Assembly (NCBI GenBank): GCA_026874595.1
Contig: CM049313.1
Coordinates: 49,713,659 to 49,777,658, forward strand
Direction of reading: 5' to 3'
DNA from: Sipunculus nudus
Taxonomy: Eukaryota > Annelida > Sipuncula > Golfingiida > Sipunculidae
DNA: 64,000 bases
Of the stretch, positions 49,447 through 62,938 are shown one piece after another. Positions within the stretch are counted from its first letter, which is position 1; every line of letters begins with the position of its first letter. The position numbers and the translations under genes were made by a program. Under the pieces are notes generated by a model, which was not told the DNA's origin, ran no database searches, and saw nothing but the letters and a program-made list of their open reading frames with translations.

Positions 49447-49817
49447 TATATAATTTATAATATATCCCTGAATGCATTCTGCATTGGACAAGCCTGATGC
49501 CCAAATTTCCTCCTTCATGATTTAATTTCTGGTCCTGAAGATAAGCTTTAATAATATACCGGAATTAGCAGTTGCCGGTGAGTCTTTAATGGTCCAATTA
49601 GAATGACTATAATTGAAGCGTATGCACAAGCACGGCTGGATGTGTTAATTAGTTGAGACTGTGCAATTTGAGTAACATTTCGCTTTTGAACGATACGTGT
49701 CATTCCAATGCGTGATACTGATAGCAAAATATGAAAATATACAATATGGTTATATTGTGAAAACCTGCAAAAACAAACATGTCTGATCTCAAAGCTGACA
49801 TGACTCTCCCGTCTCAC

Positions 49818-50063
49818 TGACAGCTCCAAGCCACTCTGTGCACTAATGAAACAAATTTGTCTCCTCAGTATAATGTGTTTGCAGTGTATGGGTTTGAGGA
49901 CATTGGGGTCAGTCCACATTGGTGGATCTCTCGTTGTATTAGAAATGTAATCTTCGCTGATGGACAAACCAGCCGTGCTCCCGTTCCTAGTCAGGCGTGC
50001 GTTTACCTGAACTCCCCTTAATGATAAAGTTTCACTTGTATGGCGGGAGAGGTCTATTGACAT
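49818..50063 (-). CDS. Speculative first coding exon (unrecognised)
   Basis: This lies within the longest non-repetitive open frame of the window (171 codons, 49548-50063, minus strand). From the ATG at 50061-50063 the first 82 codons read MSIDLSRHTSETLSLRGVQV..., with an acidic, serine/threonine-rich composition and one NTT sequon. They end at a good splice-donor match, CTGTCA|GTGAGA (intron GT at 49816-49817), in phase 0. No signal peptide, no domain and no acceptor or second exon could be identified, and I recognise no family. Chance is a serious alternative. Confidence 0.2.
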
Positions 50064-53000
50064 TTTGGAGGAATGGGGTGATCATACCTTGGAAGGATTC
50101 TTATCACACTTAGTTTCTTATCACAAACACAAAGAGATCAGTCCCGGGGACATTTTTTTCTCCGAATTTTTATTTTAAAATATTTAAAAATATATCATGT
50201 ATCCGGATTAAAAATGACAAATACACAATAATACTGAAGTTCTATGCACGTATAAACACATTACGCATCAGACGTTAATCATTCAGCTCGCCGCAAATAT
50301 ACTGTTATATCTGACACAACTAGTAGGAATGCTGAAAAACGGCTCTAACTAAATATCCGATATTTTGTTTTAAAGAAATATACCTTACATAATAGGGAAG
50401 TAGTCATTTATTATAACAAAGCTGCAACCACGATACTTTTGAACTGAGCACAACTTTTATCAAGCGACATCTGTCAACACCGGTTGAAACTGGGTGATCG
50501 GGTCATTTTGTAGACAATAGACATCTTTTTTTATCTCTCACTTATTAAGAAAATAAAAAAATGTGTATCAGTTCAAATAAATTAAAACGAATAAATTAAG
50601 GTAAACTGCATATTTTAAAGTTGTATTCTCTACCGCGTGATGATGAGGATGCTCCCAAAAGATTCATCCAATCTGTCATATATAATAATCTTCACATTTG
50701 TAATTTTGTAAAAAAAATCGATTTTGAATATATTAATTGATTTTATAAATAATATGAAAACCGGTTTAACACTGCACAACAAAAGACAAAACATTTTATA
50801 GTTATGTTTTCATTCGTTAAAGAAAAAAAAATCGGTTAAAAAACTGATAAAATTATTGAAATGAGGTTTCAGAATATTGAGGAAACTGTGACTGAACCAC
50901 AATGAAAGACGTTAACACCTTTTGGATCAATGTACGAACCGAAGGCATATAACTCATCTTTACAGCAATCTACATATTTGCTTGCTCAGAATCACATATA
51001 TGCTTGTAAAATCTGTGTTTTTGTCTCAAATTTTGTTTTCCGTGAAAAAAGATTGGTGTTCCTTATGTATATAGGTATAACAGATACGTGAGCAAACGGC
51101 CGCAAAAGCTTCTCTAACATATACTGTTGTAGAGGCCAGGGCGCGTGGGAGTTCAACTCATGGCAGACCAGGTATTATTACCACGAAGATATAAAAAGAA
51201 GCTACAGGGCCGACTCTTGTTTTGGCCTTTTGAAAGTACATCTTCGATTGCTCTTTAGATCACCATTATCCCCATATCAAAAGAAAACAGCATGTGACAG
51301 AAAAGGTATAAGTTACATGTTTACAGGCTAAGTTACGCACTGAATCCAGGCCCTGTCATTCTGACGTTGGTGCTCTCTTACGAGTCGATGCACATCTACG
51401 TTTCCATGACTCGGTCTTAATCCAACTGTAAGAAAGAGCAGCCCCATGTGTTCTTGTTTGTATGGCCCCAGGCGGTAATCTTAGGTTGAAAGCAGCAATA
51501 TAAAAGGCCACTGATCAATAGACTTCCAGGAACATCAGCTAGTTTCCAGGCGTTCGCCTTAATCTTCTTATCTGCTTGGTATAAAGAAAAATGCCTTTGT
51601 GGAAAATCTTGTCCAGAGTCCCTACATCTTGTTTTATATGTTTTCCCTATCTTTTTTGTACTCAAAGGAAGGGACATTGCTCTTACCAGGTAACGGTTTC
51701 AATTTAATGAGTTTGAAGGAAGCCGTACGTTATGAATGATATTTCATTAGTTAACTCTCTGAATTTCAGCGTTGTTTGCCTTGCACTAGCTAAAAGAATT
51801 AATTTATAACGTTTAAGTGAGGACAAATAATTCGGTATTCTGCTTAGAGGCTTTGGCGGCTCGGCTACATCAAATTATTTCTGTCGATATTTCAATAATT
51901 TAACTGTTTCTGTAAGTGTTTAGGCACTCAGAGGAGAGCAAAGTTCCCGACATGATCATTCAGCCAAGTTTAAAAGAAAAATTAAATTCCTTCGCTGCCA
52001 GTGCAGGGATTTTAACAATATGCAGCTATCCTATTGAGTGTTAGATCTGACTACTGGAAATTCCAGCCTGCTGGTTATACATTGATGGAAGAAACCAACT
52101 TCGTTTGAAAAAGAATATGTAAACTTTGACAAGTAGCCCCCACCCTCTTCTGGCGATGATTTGCCGATTAGTTGTTCACTTTATATTGAAAATCAAGGTC
52201 ATATTTTTTCAAATATACCACTGGATGAATGCAGTTGTCTAGTGACCAAAAAAATCCGTTATCAAGTATAAAGTACACTGTACCCTCTACTATAGCATTT
52301 TGGCCAAAAACGTAACAGTGGACCTTAATTAACGCACACTGGGCATGCTCATAGGCAACGTCTGTTAAATTCAACTAGCAATTACCCGTGCTACGCACGG
52401 TTTGGAGCAAGCATTTAGTTCTAATGTCAAATAGCTTATCATAGATGAAAGTCTTGGTTGTACAATGTTACCGTCATAAGATCTCTTTGAATCTGACATT
52501 TGGTATAAGTATTCTGTTTTTGAGTTGACCTTGTGTCGGAGTCTGGATGACTTTGACGAATATGTTCCTGTAGAATGATGGAATATCTTCTGTCAAACCC
52601 GGAGCATATGTATGATGAAAACCATGGCAATCCGTAATGTCCAGAGGAGATACGGAAGACCAGACAAATCGCGTTCCGCTATTAATATATAGATTCATTA
52701 TATGCATGGTGTTATGCATAAAACTAAATGAAGCCAAGCGATTGGCCGGAGAATTTTCGAAAAAGTGATAAATAAAGTCATTTTTATATGAAAATATATT
52801 ATGCTGAACATCGCCATTTAAAGTTGCCCTCTGACCCCGTCAATCCGCCAGTAAAGGAACCTGTTATCTTGCATGAGACGTGTTCTCGATAATTGCATTC
52901 CCGTTATCAGGCACAAAAACTGAGCACTCACATGGTCGGGCAATTCCGCTGCGCAAAAGTTCGTGGTAGCATTATATTATATGGTACATATAAAGGCTGT

Positions 53001-53082
53001 AAATATTTTTTAAATATCACGCACTCCCAAGGACCTTTCCTGTTTGAAAGCTAAGCTAATGTTTTCCAGTGAGACAATCACT
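50064..53082. other. Intergenic DNA
   Basis: No gene recognised. A lone B-box-like GGGAGTTCAACTC near 51149, followed by AAAAGAAGCTACAGGGCC, may be an old SINE remnant. Open frames at 51417-51677 and 52168-52737 (minus) match no family I know. Confidence 0.45.
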
Positions 53083-54048
53083 GCATTCAGGCAGTGTGTT
53101 AAACTCGGACCCCACGGACTCCGGATCCCGGACCCCAAGAAAAAATGTAATTCTTAAACTTTCATGGTAATTTATCCAGATATTTTAGCATAAACGTATT
53201 AAAGACATATTTAATATTATGTTTGGTTAAAAATTAGTAAAATAGTCTGATGTGCACAAAAAAAATTGATAATTAACACTTACGCGGACCCTGGCGCACG
53301 GACCTCACGGATTACACGGACCCCGTTTACTCGTTGTATTACCATTTCTTTAGTTCATATTTTCACATCACGTTTAACCATAACACCCATGTGATTTATT
53401 ATTGTGTTATTATTTGTATTTTTACATTTTTATGTGACAGTTTTTTATTCATAATTTTATATATGCTATTTATTACATTTGTGTAGCGTTTTAAAAAGTA
53501 CAATAATTAAAAACATTTACAAAATCATTATTTTGGAACCTATAGTTGCTTGAAATGCAAGTAATCAACATTTCCTTTCGGTATTCATATTACTGCCAAC
53601 TTTAAATTGCATCGTTGGTATGAATGGAACATGAAACCTTTTATTATTATCAATTTCGGGTCTGCAACGACTGTTAGTGCACATCGAATAAATTTCCACC
53701 AGTGTGCCCGCACTATTAAATTTTCATCTATATAAAACAAAAATTATATTAAGTGTGTGACATGAAAGCTTTTTTATTCCTCTCTCAGTCAAAAATATGA
53801 GCGGTGGTTACTGTCCGTCAAAATGGAACTGTCGGCATAGTCAAGTTAAATGAGGTCCATCTTCATCGAAATGTTTTTGTAAACTTAAATCTTTCAGTGA
53901 ATCGGTCATTTTCAAAGCTGCAACATTTAGGGACTTTGCTCTGTTTTTCATCAGCAATAGTGGTTTTCTCGGTTTAAATGATGAAAAATGAGGAAATTGG
54001 TTTTCGGGGTCAGGGGACCGTGGGGTCCGGGTTTTACACACTGCCCTG
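53083..54048. mobile_element. hAT-like nonautonomous DNA transposon candidate
   Basis: The left end has CAGGCAGTGTGTTAAAC, then TCGGACCCCACGG. The reverse complement of the right end has CAGGGCAGTGTGTAAAAC, then CCGGACCCCACGG. The 8-bp direct repeat CAATCACT flanks the pair at 53075-53082 and 54049-54056, a length typical of hAT target duplications. Between element and duplication the left side has GCATT and the right GC, so the exact ends are uncertain. The interior has further CGGACCC motifs near 53285-53325. No full transposase is visible; a minus-strand frame at 53841-54164 crosses the right end and is not convincing. Confidence 0.7.
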
Positions 54049-54056
54049 CAATCACT

Positions 54057-56548
54057 ACCGTTCGGAAAATTTTCATTCTTTAAAAGAACCCCTTTTGAGC
54101 ATTCTCCTCTTGTGCACAATAGACCTTTTTGCTGCGCAGAGGTTGCCTTTTGAGAAGGGATCACAAATGGGGATTATTTATTTCGGGCGGGTCACCTCGA
54201 AATATTAGAAAATCCCAGATAGGGCCCCCGGGAGTAAAACTGTCCCGCCATCACACACTCTATGGCCATTGTGTTACCGGGCCCAAAGACACAAAGATAA
54301 AAACGTGTTGTGTAGATTGGTTGTAAGATGTTTATTTTATAAGAGCAAGGTCTCAAAAAGGGGAGACACCTGTGCCCCTAAACCTCACCCCCCGTATTCT
54401 ATAATATATACTCTGACTACATAGTGCTCTACAATTCCTGAGGGTTCAGCTGTTTTACGTTTACACATATACAAAAAAAGGGATGGCCGTTACTGTAATA
54501 TTGAATCAAGAGAATCAAGAGAACTGATATGATTAAGCATGTTATTCTTGTTCTATGTCCCGATCCCAAAATCAGTGTCAATCGTAGTCAGATATCTATT
54601 TGGGTGAAAAAGTATATCAGCAGGTACGTCTTATTACATGTGGCGACACTGTATGGTCACGGTTAAAACACAAGTATTCTTTTTATGTAGAGTATAGCCT
54701 CGATTTCTTGCAAAAACAGAACAACAGCTTTTAATGGCAGTGAGTGATACTGGCGGTTGACTGAGTGCCGACTGGGTGCCGATATGGCGGAAAGTAAGGT
54801 CAATAGAGCACAAATACTGTTGCTTCGCTTTATTATGCAGTGTACATATTAGCCTAATTATATACCTCATTATTCTGACTTTCTCGATAATATTCGAATA
54901 TCAAATCTTAAAACCACGTGTACCTTTTGCCTAGAGAAAAAATAACGAAAACTCACTCGCACCATATGTTTTGCTTCCACAGTCCGTAGAACAATAATCT
55001 TTGTGTTGCCTTAGCGAGGCTGAACTGTACCTAATGTGCGTTGAAAGTAATGCTTACACGAACCCTTAACTGTCTTTAACAAGCTGGGAAATCCAAACCC
55101 CATATATTATTAAGCCTCTTTCTTTGCTGTGCATTACCAGAACCATTTGATGTATAAGACCGCTTTCTTCACCTTTGATTTAATGCAAATTACGGCTCAG
55201 AAAATACGCTAGTATGTTTAGTATTTCTGCTCAACGTGAGTTATTAGCATGGGAAAACTTGCTCTCGTTTACTTATTGGGTAGAAATGTCGTAAAATTCC
55301 TCGCGGTTGATTGATATATTGTACGATATTTTTATATTTATCCTTATCTTAAGTTTTACTTTTTGACAAATCATACCAGTTTTTATTATCAAATCCCGTT
55401 GGGCTTCCATGTGTTAAGCATTAAATTTCATTTCATCCGTGATAGATTTTCGGATATTTTGTAAATTATGGCTTAATAAAACCAAAATTGCCAGATATCA
55501 TTTTAACTTATTTATCACCGATTAAGTATTTTTGATTATAAATTAATTTATCCCTTGATCGTTTGCGTGTATCGTGTTTTAAATTAATCAGGAATCAATT
55601 TTATTCAAATCTTATATTATTTTAACCTAAAAGTAAATTCTGTATCTTAATTTGTCAACATGTAATTACATTATTTAATTACTCGTTGGTCTTCCAATGT
55701 CTGCTTGCCTCCAAACATTACAAAACCTATTGAACTTATAATGGTCCGAAAATGAGGACACATGATCGCACCCTCTGCAAAAGAGCTAGCCAACTAATTA
55801 AATTATTTTGGAGGACAACGTTTACTTAATTTTACACGAACAGTCAGTTCACATGTTGATGACTACATTTCAGTCGATGGACAATTTTTGCTGAGTCTAG
55901 ACGTAATATTATAATTTATAAGAATTTTTAGGCTTTCATAATTGGTATATCATAATTTATATACGCATCACTTCATTATGAAATTTTATACTTTGAAATA
56001 CTCAAGACAGTCATTTCCTAACGACACAGGGAGCATGGAGATCTTTAAACGTGGGAAAAGGACTCTGAAATCCGCTTCCGAAATACATAATGGTATTCAT
56101 TTAGTCCGTCACCACGGTAGGTATAGCACAGTGAAATGTTGTGCATCATGTAAGGTTTTCAAGAATAGAATAAGTTTATTCAGGAAAAGGCCTCATACCA
56201 AAAGTTCCAAAAAAGAAACATCAACATAGTAATAGAATATAAATATCAAATTGTCATTTTAACAAAACATCAACAAATAGTACAAAAAAATATAAATATC
56301 AAATTATTAATAAGATTATCAATCTGCCATCAATGGTTCAAGGTTAACCCTTAATAAATTATTTATTTAATAAATCAACTTTCGAATGATCAAACGAACA
56401 TGTGTGCTCTCTAACCTAAGGTCTCACGCTAACATTTAAACGTGATACTCCATATTAATGTAAAATAAATTATAAAAACAATCATCTTGTTAAACTACTT
56501 ACTTGAACATTCAATAATATACCTAAGTCACAGTCGTCTGGTGACAGT
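54057..56548. other. Intergenic DNA
   Basis: No gene recognised. A 95-codon plus-strand frame at 55942-56229 is basic at its C-terminus (RKRPHTKSSKKETST) and has no known domain. Confidence 0.45.
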
Positions 56549-57587
56549 GTTATTGACGGAGCATTACTCTCTTCCTGTTTTAGAGGATGTACTTCATGAA
56601 TTGAAAATTTAAGTGTTCACCAAAGATGACATGTCAAGTGATTAGTTGCATGTGACATTTGATGAGGATTCTATAGTATCCTCACGACTTTTCAGACATG
56701 TTTGCGTAGGTAAAGGTACATTCCTCTGCCGTTCGGTATAAAGGGGCCTAAAATGCTTCCCACGGCGTCTGATCACCCACGGCGTCTGATCAGTGCACTT
56801 GACGGGTTACAAGGAGTCATCCGTGTGGCTGATGATGCCATCATACATGGGGTTGATGATGAGGAACACAATAGAAATTTGAGTGTTCTTAGAGAGGTGT
56901 CAACAAGTCGGAATCAAGCTTAACAAGACTAAATGTTAACTAAAGGCAAGGTAGATCACATTAATGGGACATCAAATATCTGGAGATGGAGTGAGGGTTG
57001 ATCCTAAAAAGGTCAAAGCAATCTTAGGAATGGAGACGCCACACCTGCGACAATTTCTTGGAATGATAAATCGAACTGGATAAATCTCGCCAAAACTTAC
57101 CAACACACTGGCATTGCTATACAACCTACCTGAGCAGGACACTCCCTAGGTAAGGTCTGATGCCCAGCAAAACGAGCAAGTTAAGGTCCTTCCTGTATTT
57201 AAGCTGTCCAATTAATTTGATGTTTAAATGGTTTATCTAGTTTATAAACCACATTAGTACTACGGGGACGTTGGTTGTAGTCTTGCACGACAAGGAATGA
57301 TACTTAAAAAATATCAGGTGGTTGGGACGCCTCTGAAGTCTGGGTGCGACCTATATTATGTACTTTTACTGAAACAAAACTTGAACGGCTTTTCCTCAGG
57401 GAGATCCTAAAAGTCAGGGTACGACTTGTAATAAGGATACGACTTCTGCAACGACTTTTACGGTAGCTCACTATGGCCCAGAAAAGAATCTGGTCCTAGA
57501 AGATGATGCCTATGAGTATGGGTTAGGTTCAGATTTGCTCCGGAACAAGAGACCTGTAGCCCCTATGCCAATTGCTCTTTTTGAGTA
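56549..57587 (+). pseudogene. Ty3/gypsy reverse transcriptase-RNase H pseudogene of a second lineage
   Basis: Homology starts at SLPVLEDVLHELK and runs through LTTFQTCLRR, LPFGIKGPKM and LDGLQGVIRVADDAIIHGVDDEEHNRNL, where the catalytic DD pair (56831-56836) is intact. It continues with GIKLNKTKC, LMGHQISGDGVRVDPKKVKAI and LRQFLGMIN. RNase H continues at 57472 as YGPEKNLVLEDDAYEYGLGSDLL and RNKRPVA. Several stops and frameshifts are present, and about 240 unrelated bases lie between the RT connection (near 57225) and RNase H. No LTR, integrase or gag is attached. The sequence type resembles K02A2.6-like gypsy polymerases, clearly different from the element at 15.5-22.2 kb. Confidence 0.85.
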
Positions 57588-57622
57588 AAAAACACCATAC
57601 CAGTAGATGTTATTTTGGGTAC

Positions 57623-57625
<3 letters not shown>

Positions 57626-57676
<51 letters not shown>
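57626..57676. repeat. (GA)n microsatellite
   Basis: Uninterrupted GA run of about 50 bp immediately after the RNase H remnant. Confidence 0.97.
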
Positions 57677-57678
<2 letters not shown>

Positions 57679-58243
57679 ATAATCATGTCAGACAAGTTGG
57701 CTTTTCCCCGGGTGTGCGCACTGCGCGAAATACACTTTGCAGATGTGTTAATAAGTTTTTTTTTGTTCTCTTATTGATAGACAATACACTTCCGGTATTA
57801 GAATTAATGAATCAAAAGAGATTTTGCTGATTGTTAAGGTGACTGTGTAATTTTATTGTATCATACTATGCGTTCATTCACGAGAAAATGTCCTGCTTAT
57901 TGACAGAATTAAGGTATGTATATTGTAAAACATATATGAGAGAGGAATCTAATTAGTATGAATTGTATGAATTAACTTTATACTTAATGACTTTGAAAGT
58001 TATCCTATTTTTCCGCAGTATTAGTGTTTGTCCTTAATCTTACGAAAATAGAAAAAAAAATCAAAGCCATCGATTAAAAATACAGAAGAATGGAGGAAGC
58101 CTCACTTTTTTACATACATTTATTCACATTTCACGCCATGCTTTAACATTTCTTTTGTAATATCCGGCTTGACTGGAGTAACAAATGTCATCATCTTTAC
58201 TCGTCTCGACAGACAAAGATGACTATTCAGGGCAAAAATTAAA

Positions 58244-58244
<1 letters not shown>
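57677..58244. other. Intergenic DNA
   Basis: I see nothing recognisable. Confidence 0.5.

Positions 58245-58335
<91 letters not shown>
58245..58335. repeat. (TA)n microsatellite
   Basis: About 90 bp of TA with one TTAAATATA interruption near 58289. Confidence 0.95.
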
Positions 58336-58338
<3 letters not shown>

Positions 58339-60220
58339 ACTTGAGAGGGAAAAACGGAAACCCAATCTCCAAATCTCACAGTAGCAATATTATAAATTTC
58401 ATTATATATCAAGAGAGTGTTTTTGCTTATGTTTTCTTCTTTTCCCTTTACAAAAATACAACTTTTTTAAAAGTCCATACATGGGTAAATTAAATCGACG
58501 CAGCTTTACTTGCACTATAAGTAACTCCAAAATATTTGAAAGGCTGAACATTATAATCATTTACATTTGAAACCGATATGAATCACAAATCCCAGGGGCT
58601 ACTCGTATTTTGATTCCTGCTCTCGATTTGAAATACGATTACTTCCTGTTTACGACTAGGTAGATCTTTTATTAATTTGATTGCTGACGAGTCGCTGCAA
58701 TAGATTACCGAAAAATTATATCACATTCATTTAATATTTACGATAAATATAATACCATCCCGCATAAGAAACTATTGAGCTTGCCAAAGTTACAGTCAGT
58801 TTAATTATCACATGCAGTTATGGTTGAAATTTCGTGTTTAGCAATATTTTTTTTACGTAAGCCTAAGATTAATAATTTTGAGCTGAACATATTCGGTTGC
58901 AGTGTTTAATGATTCAGATAACATGTAATTTGGTGAAAATCTGTAAAGAAAAATAGAGTGAAGTTATATCCAAAAAGATTCAACAAATATATCGTTGCAT
59001 TTTCCCAGATTCTTCAAAGTTTAGACGGATATTTTGCAAACTCAGGTCGTTATTACGGACGTTTGTAAGACGGTTTAATTAACGTATCGATCATTTAAAT
59101 GTCTTACATGTTTGTCTGATTTAATATGGCTCTTTAATTAATAGAGAATTTCATACAAAACACGTTCCTGTGTCATTCATAATTTTACTTTCCCTTTGCC
59201 CGGACTTCACAAGTCAAGTAACTTGACAGGTCTAGAACGTTACCCGTCTTGTTTTAACAGCGATTGTGCTATCTACGGATTAAACCTTTTCCCGGATAGC
59301 TACAATTCTAAACGTGTATACAGAAGTTTGATGATTGGATATGTTATGATAATATATATTTTATTATATAGTATAATTTGATTACTTTCTTTACAAATAT
59401 ATTGGATGTTGTATAAGCAGAAACGATGTCTTTTTCATCACCTATATGCTGGGTATTCTGTAATCGATTTTACTTAACGCTTTTTCATATAATTGTTAAT
59501 CAACCATGCGTAGACCACTATCTTAGTAGTATGCAATTTATGTATTTCTCCGGATACGTTCTGTTGATTTCGATATAAAGGTAAAGAACGTCCTTTACAT
59601 CCTGGTTTTAATACTTTTAGGTACAGTCATAACTGGAAGTGACATTGCTAAAGTAGGTAATACAAACTATATTAACTTTCAAAGATAAATTTCGTTGCTT
59701 CGAGGAATACAACGTTCTTTCTGCAGATTCATTTTTTTATCCCAGTGATAGTTCTACTACAATTTATATCATGACATTTGATAATATGAATTTCAAAATA
59801 TTTTATTGGATGTTCGAACAATTAATTTCAAGGTTATCTGTGATATCATCACCTTTTTTTAAATATCCTAGAAAGATACCTTCTGTTTTCTTCAGATTCA
59901 GTTGAAGTCCGGATTTTTCACTTTACCAATTCTATATAATTGCTTTAACGGTGTGTCATTCGAAGGCTGCAGTATGGGAGGGCTTTTCTCTTAGTTAAGT
60001 AAGGGAATACTTGAAATATGGGGATATTGCTAAATATTAAGGGCTAAGAATTTAGTGGCTAAAAATATATAGAATAGTACTGCAGAAATCGTGATCCTTG
60101 CCGAATTCTTATATTTGTTTTTCTGTTTTGAGTTCTCCTTCTTCCCACCATTAAACACGGGACCTGATTTATTAACCCTCTGCCCGGGATTCATATAGTT
60201 CTTCAATCTTTTCAATCTCT
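58336..60220. other. Intergenic DNA
   Basis: AT-rich; only short open frames without known products. Confidence 0.5.
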
Positions 60221-60560
60221 GTCTATTTATTAAACATGACTAATTATGTCAGGACCGAAAGTAGTGATTCCACAATTATGTTCCTTTTTTTTACATTTTT
60301 CCCCCTTTTTTTGAGACTTTTTTTTCCAAATTTCATCTATGGTGTCTGTTGCTCAAATGTGGTGTCATCTAGCGTCCCGAAACCTGGCATTTATTCAACA
60401 TGACTAGTTTTATCAGTTCCTAAAGTTTTTTTTTTAAATTTTTGTTCCCCCCCCCCACCTTTTTTGAGACTCCCAAATTACATCTCTGGTATCATAATCT
60501 CAACTGTTGTTTCATCTAGTGTCCTGAAATCTGGTGTGTTTATGGTGTCTCCACTCACCC
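60221..60560. repeat. Diverged tandem repeat, period about 166 bp
   Basis: ATTTATT(A/C)AACATGACTA, a T-rich and C-rich run, TTTTTTTGAGACT, CAT(C)TCT(A/G)TGGT(G/A)TC and TCATCTAG(C/T)GTCC(C/T)GAAA occur twice in order, from about 60221 and 60387. A third copy seems to start and degenerate into the poly-C tract at about 60558. Confidence 0.75.
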
Positions 60561-62130
60561 CCCCCCCCCCTCCCCCATCCCCAATGGGGTAGAAAGTCCA
60601 TTAGAAGCACTGCATGAATTCCCTTGAAATTTGAAACACAAATGATTTCTATCAACATCTTGGAGTTCGAAAACTAGTGACCTTGACATTAGTAATTAAA
60701 TCAGCCAAAATGTATATTTTTGATGAGCCACAACACTTTTAGACATCTGGATATTTTGTTTTTAAATTTGAAACAGAAGTGCCTTTAACCAAGTTCTCGG
60801 TCAAATCAGCTCTATTTTATTTAATCTTAAAAATTTCTTGTGAATGTGATAATTTAGAAAACATTGCTTATTTTTGCCCTTGAATTTGACATACCAGTTG
60901 TTTGTAATACTAGGATAATTGTAGCGCGGATTCGGCCTTCTGTCGTTAGAGATTCTACGACTAGCGCACTGGCTGCCAGCGTACCGTTACATCAACGAGA
61001 AACGCACTTTATGTCTGTTTGAGGATGCAAATATTTTCTTTATTTTTGACAAGGCCTCATGGCCCACAAGTACGTTGACGATAATCATAACCAGGTCAAT
61101 CCTTAGCTTTATTAGTATACTTTCTAACAACACTTAACATGAGCGAAAAAAAATCCGTTTACTCAGTAAAATGGTAATTCCGTCTGCATGTCTGTTGGAT
61201 TTCTGACCGCAGGAATACAAGTATGGATCGCATGGTTTATTGCATGAACGGTAGCCAAATTGTAAGCGATACAGAAAATGACTCGTTACCATAGAGACGG
61301 AGTTTCAGTTTAATTTGTGAGTTAACATGAATTACTTTATTTAAAGTCATAATTCGTAGTCTAATGTTAATAATATAGGCTAATTACTTAGATATCAATG
61401 CTGATTGAAGACCACTGTGATGCATTCCTAAAGTTTGCTTTCCAGCCCAATATAAGTGGCTACTGAGTCGTTTGCTAATTACTATGATTATTTTGAGCCC
61501 TTTAACTTTTGGGGTATTGAAGATTTCCTCCTCAAATTTGACACACCAGACGTTTCCACTATATTCTCCGAAGTTATGGTGACATTGGCCGTGATCATCA
61601 AGGCCATATCTGCAGAAATATGTGATTATTTTGTCCTCTGTATCTTTTGAACAAGGGCGTATTTATTCTTAAAATTTGACATACCAGTTGTTCGAATCAT
61701 ATTCTTAGACGAGTTTGAAAACTGGAGGGCCTAACCTTGACTATTAGGCCTGTGAAATGTGAGGAGCCTTAGAATTGATTCGTAAATCGATACATTACTT
61801 TCGATTCGATTCTCGATTCAGTAATTTCTTTTGCAGTAAATTCAAATCTCCTTTTAATTTAAAGCAAACATTTTACAACAATGGATGTCATTAATTTTAG
61901 AATGGAACAATGTAGTTCGCCATTAGTCTATCGCCAGTATTTTAAACTTTGCTTACTGAAAGGTCAAAGTCACCGAGTCCACTTGTTTAGACAAATTTTT
62001 TAATGTGTTTAATGCCACACTTTTCATCTAAAAGTATGGTTACCTGTTAATAAGAGAAGAAAACTATTTGTTTTAAGTTCATAGGTCACGGTCACAGGGT
62101 CAACTTTTATCATAGAAAGGCTGTTAATGT
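60561..62130. other. Intergenic DNA with scattered TTTGACATACCAGTTGTT motifs
   Basis: AATTTGACATACCAGTTGTT occurs near 60883 and 61674 and a variant near 61537, so an old tandem or dispersed repeat is likely. No gene recognised. Confidence 0.45.
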
Positions 62131-62938
62131 TGTTACAGGTGCCCTTTTATTGTGTGGCGCAGGCGTAACTCATGTTGTGACGCCCTCGTCGGGCCGTTTT
62201 TTACATTCTATGTTTAATCCGTACTGGTTGAACTCTCGTTGTCATGTTAGCCTTAGGTTTTCACGCCTGGCCGAGGTCACGTGATGAGTCTGGTATGTAG
62301 AGATACACACAGCGCTGTTTTTCTAGAGAATTCCTAAAACGCGTGTTTACTGTGTTTTGCAAGATCTTATAGACTGTTCGAGAAGTGGAAAATTCTCGGC
62401 TTGAAGTGTGAAGGTATATAGAGGGGCTGTGTTTTAGAACCAGGCATGTAGCAGAAGAGCAGATTCCAGCGGACGCAGAAGCGTGTGTCAGGTTCTAGGA
62501 CCTTATCCGACGAATGCGGCAATTATAGATTTTCTAAAACCTTCTCCTGGATTTTATGCATTTTACTTCAGTTTACTTTCTAGATTGTTACAGGAGCTTT
62601 ACACTGGACTGTCATTCTCCGAGAGTATACATTTAGAGATATCGTTCTGACGGTGTTGGTATCTAGGTACTGTGCACATTATTTTTCTTTGTGATTGTAT
62701 TGATTTGTTGTTATACCGCTGTTTTACTGTATAATTGTATTGATTTAGTGTATTGTAATGTTAGGGTTGTTTTAAGAATAAATTATGGTTATTTGTTAAC
62801 AAAGAAACACTGACTTCTTTATTCATTCCCCTAGACATTTCACGCTGCCTGGTGTTACAGAATCTGATTTTTTTGTCTCCGTAGCAGAATTTGTGTTCGT
62901 CACGCATACGTGATATGTTTGTATTAGGTTCCGTAACA
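62131..62938 (+). mobile_element. LTR of the Gmr1-like family, plus strand
   Basis: It starts TGTTACAGGTGCCC and ends TTCCGTAACA, 808 bp, the same length as the 5' LTR of the full element. It contains GTTCGAGAAGTGGAAAATTC, a TATATAG box and AATAAA. No internal region follows, so it is a solo LTR. No target duplication is evident (ATGT left, TTTT right). Confidence 0.92.

Noticed and set aside
51140-51230. SINE with B-box-like GAGTTCAACTC
   Set aside because: No convincing A-box and no second copy in the window; noted only as a possible remnant.
55942-56229. 95-codon plus-strand frame with basic C-terminus
   Set aside because: No known domain and AT-rich composition like the surroundings.
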